From: Methylocystaceae bacterium
GTDB lineage: Bacteria > Pseudomonadota > Alphaproteobacteria > Rhizobiales > Beijerinckiaceae
DNA: 5,554 bases
Reading direction: 5' to 3'
Assembly: GCA_003152255.1 (NCBI GenBank)
Contig: PLZT01000463.1
Coordinates: 1-5,554 of the forward strand
Position numbers and translations under genes: made by a program. Of the stretch, positions 5,049-5,554 are shown piece after piece; position 1 is the stretch's first letter; the number at the start of each line of letters is the position of its first letter. A model generated the notes under the pieces. It made no database searches. It was not told the DNA's origin and was given only the letters and a program-made list of their open reading frames with translations.

Positions 5049-5554
5049 GTGCCAAATAAGATTGTCGGATATTTGCTATATATTGCCGTGGTCGCGCAGT
5101 TCTTGCTCGTGGCGGAAGCGCCGGCGCGGGCGCAGGGTTTCCAGACGAGCTTTGCCAACGCGATTCTGATCGACGCGGGTTCTGGCGCCGTTCTCTACGA
5201 GAAAGCGCCCGACGAATTGGTGACGCCCGCCTCCACGGTCAAGATCATGACCGCCGAACTGGTGTTTCGCGAACTCGCGGACGGGCGCTTGAAACTCGAC
5301 GACGAATTCGTCGTGTCGGAGCACGCCTGGCGCGACGGCGGCACGAGGGCCGGCGGGTCGGCGATGTTCCTCCAGGTCAACTCGCATGTGCGCGTCGAGG
5401 ATTTGATCCGCGGTCTCGTGATCGACTCCGGCAATGACGCGGCGATCACGCTCGCCGAAGGCGTCGCCGGCGCCGAAGAGGCCTTCGTGATGCGCATGAA
5501 CAAGCGCGGTTCCGAGCTTGGCCTGACCAAGTCGAGTTTCGGCAATCCATGGGG
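5049..5554 (+). CDS. D-alanyl-D-alanine carboxypeptidase, PBP5/DacA type (peptidase S11), 3' end outside window
   Basis: The first 168 codons are visible. After a hydrophobic stretch (VGYLLYIAVVAQFLLVA, about 6-22) there is a signal-peptidase I site, APARA-QG, with cleavage expected after residue 29. The catalytic SxxK motif is Ser62-Thr-Val-Lys65 (in PASTVKIMT), and the SxN motif is Ser127-Gly-Asn129 (in DSGNDAA). GGTRAGGSAMFL (97-108) between them is also typical of family S11. The KTG motif and any C-terminal membrane anchor lie beyond the window; the family usually has 380-400 residues, so less than half is seen. The enzyme removes the terminal D-alanine from pentapeptide stems in the periplasm. 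The start is GTG 5049: no ATG exists in frame before codon 67, and the signal peptide begins right there. The binding site is poor (ACGGA at 5035-5039). Which dac paralogue this is cannot be told from the fragment. Confidence 0.93.
   Translation, partial: MPNKIVGYLLYIAVVAQFLLVAEAPARAQGFQTSFANAILIDAGSGAVLYEKAPDELVTPASTVKIMTAELVFRELADGRLKLDDEFVVSEHAWRDGGTRAGGSAMFLQVNSHVRVEDLIRGLVIDSGNDAAITLAEGVAGAEEAFVMRMNKRGSELGLTKSSFGNPW

Overview
This is GC-rich DNA with strongly G/C-ending codons. It carries four chromosomal genes on the + strand, preceded by the tail of an insertion sequence. The proteins look alphaproteobacterial: RecJ opens with an FLGVE..L.GRRW-type N-terminus, and RlpA has a proline-rich tail ending in RPFDLG and no SPOR domain. 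An order such as Hyphomicrobiales (Rhizobiales) is my inference; no rRNA or other marker is present to confirm it.

Layout. Positions 1-192 hold the 3' end of an IS1595-family (ISXO2-like) element: the last 61 codons of its transposase and a probable right terminus. Directly after it lies a beheaded J-domain (DnaJ-like) gene, 193-289, which keeps the HPD motif but has lost everything upstream. A 134-bp spacer leads to an intact Ste24-type M48 membrane metalloprotease (424-1659). After 77 bp comes the single-strand exonuclease gene recJ (1737-3530). A 336-bp non-coding stretch (3531-3866) with several dyad symmetries precedes rlpA, a septal lytic transglycosylase lipoprotein (3867-4880). A 168-bp gap then leads to the first 168 codons of a secreted penicillin-binding-protein-type D-Ala-D-Ala carboxypeptidase (5049 to the window end, truncated by the edge).

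How the genes relate. rlpA and the carboxypeptidase form a cell-wall pair: one cleaves glycan strands at the septum, the other trims pentapeptide stems. The M48 protease and recJ have no obvious functional link; their short spacing allows co-transcription but does not prove it.

Most of the window is conserved housekeeping sequence, and I do not see an undescribed defence or mobile system. The points worth a second look are the IS/J-domain junction, a sharply bounded A/T-ending codon island inside recJ, inverted repeats and TTAA dyads in the rlpA leader, and a small ORF overlapping the carboxypeptidase start in a region where that frame stays open from the rlpA stop.
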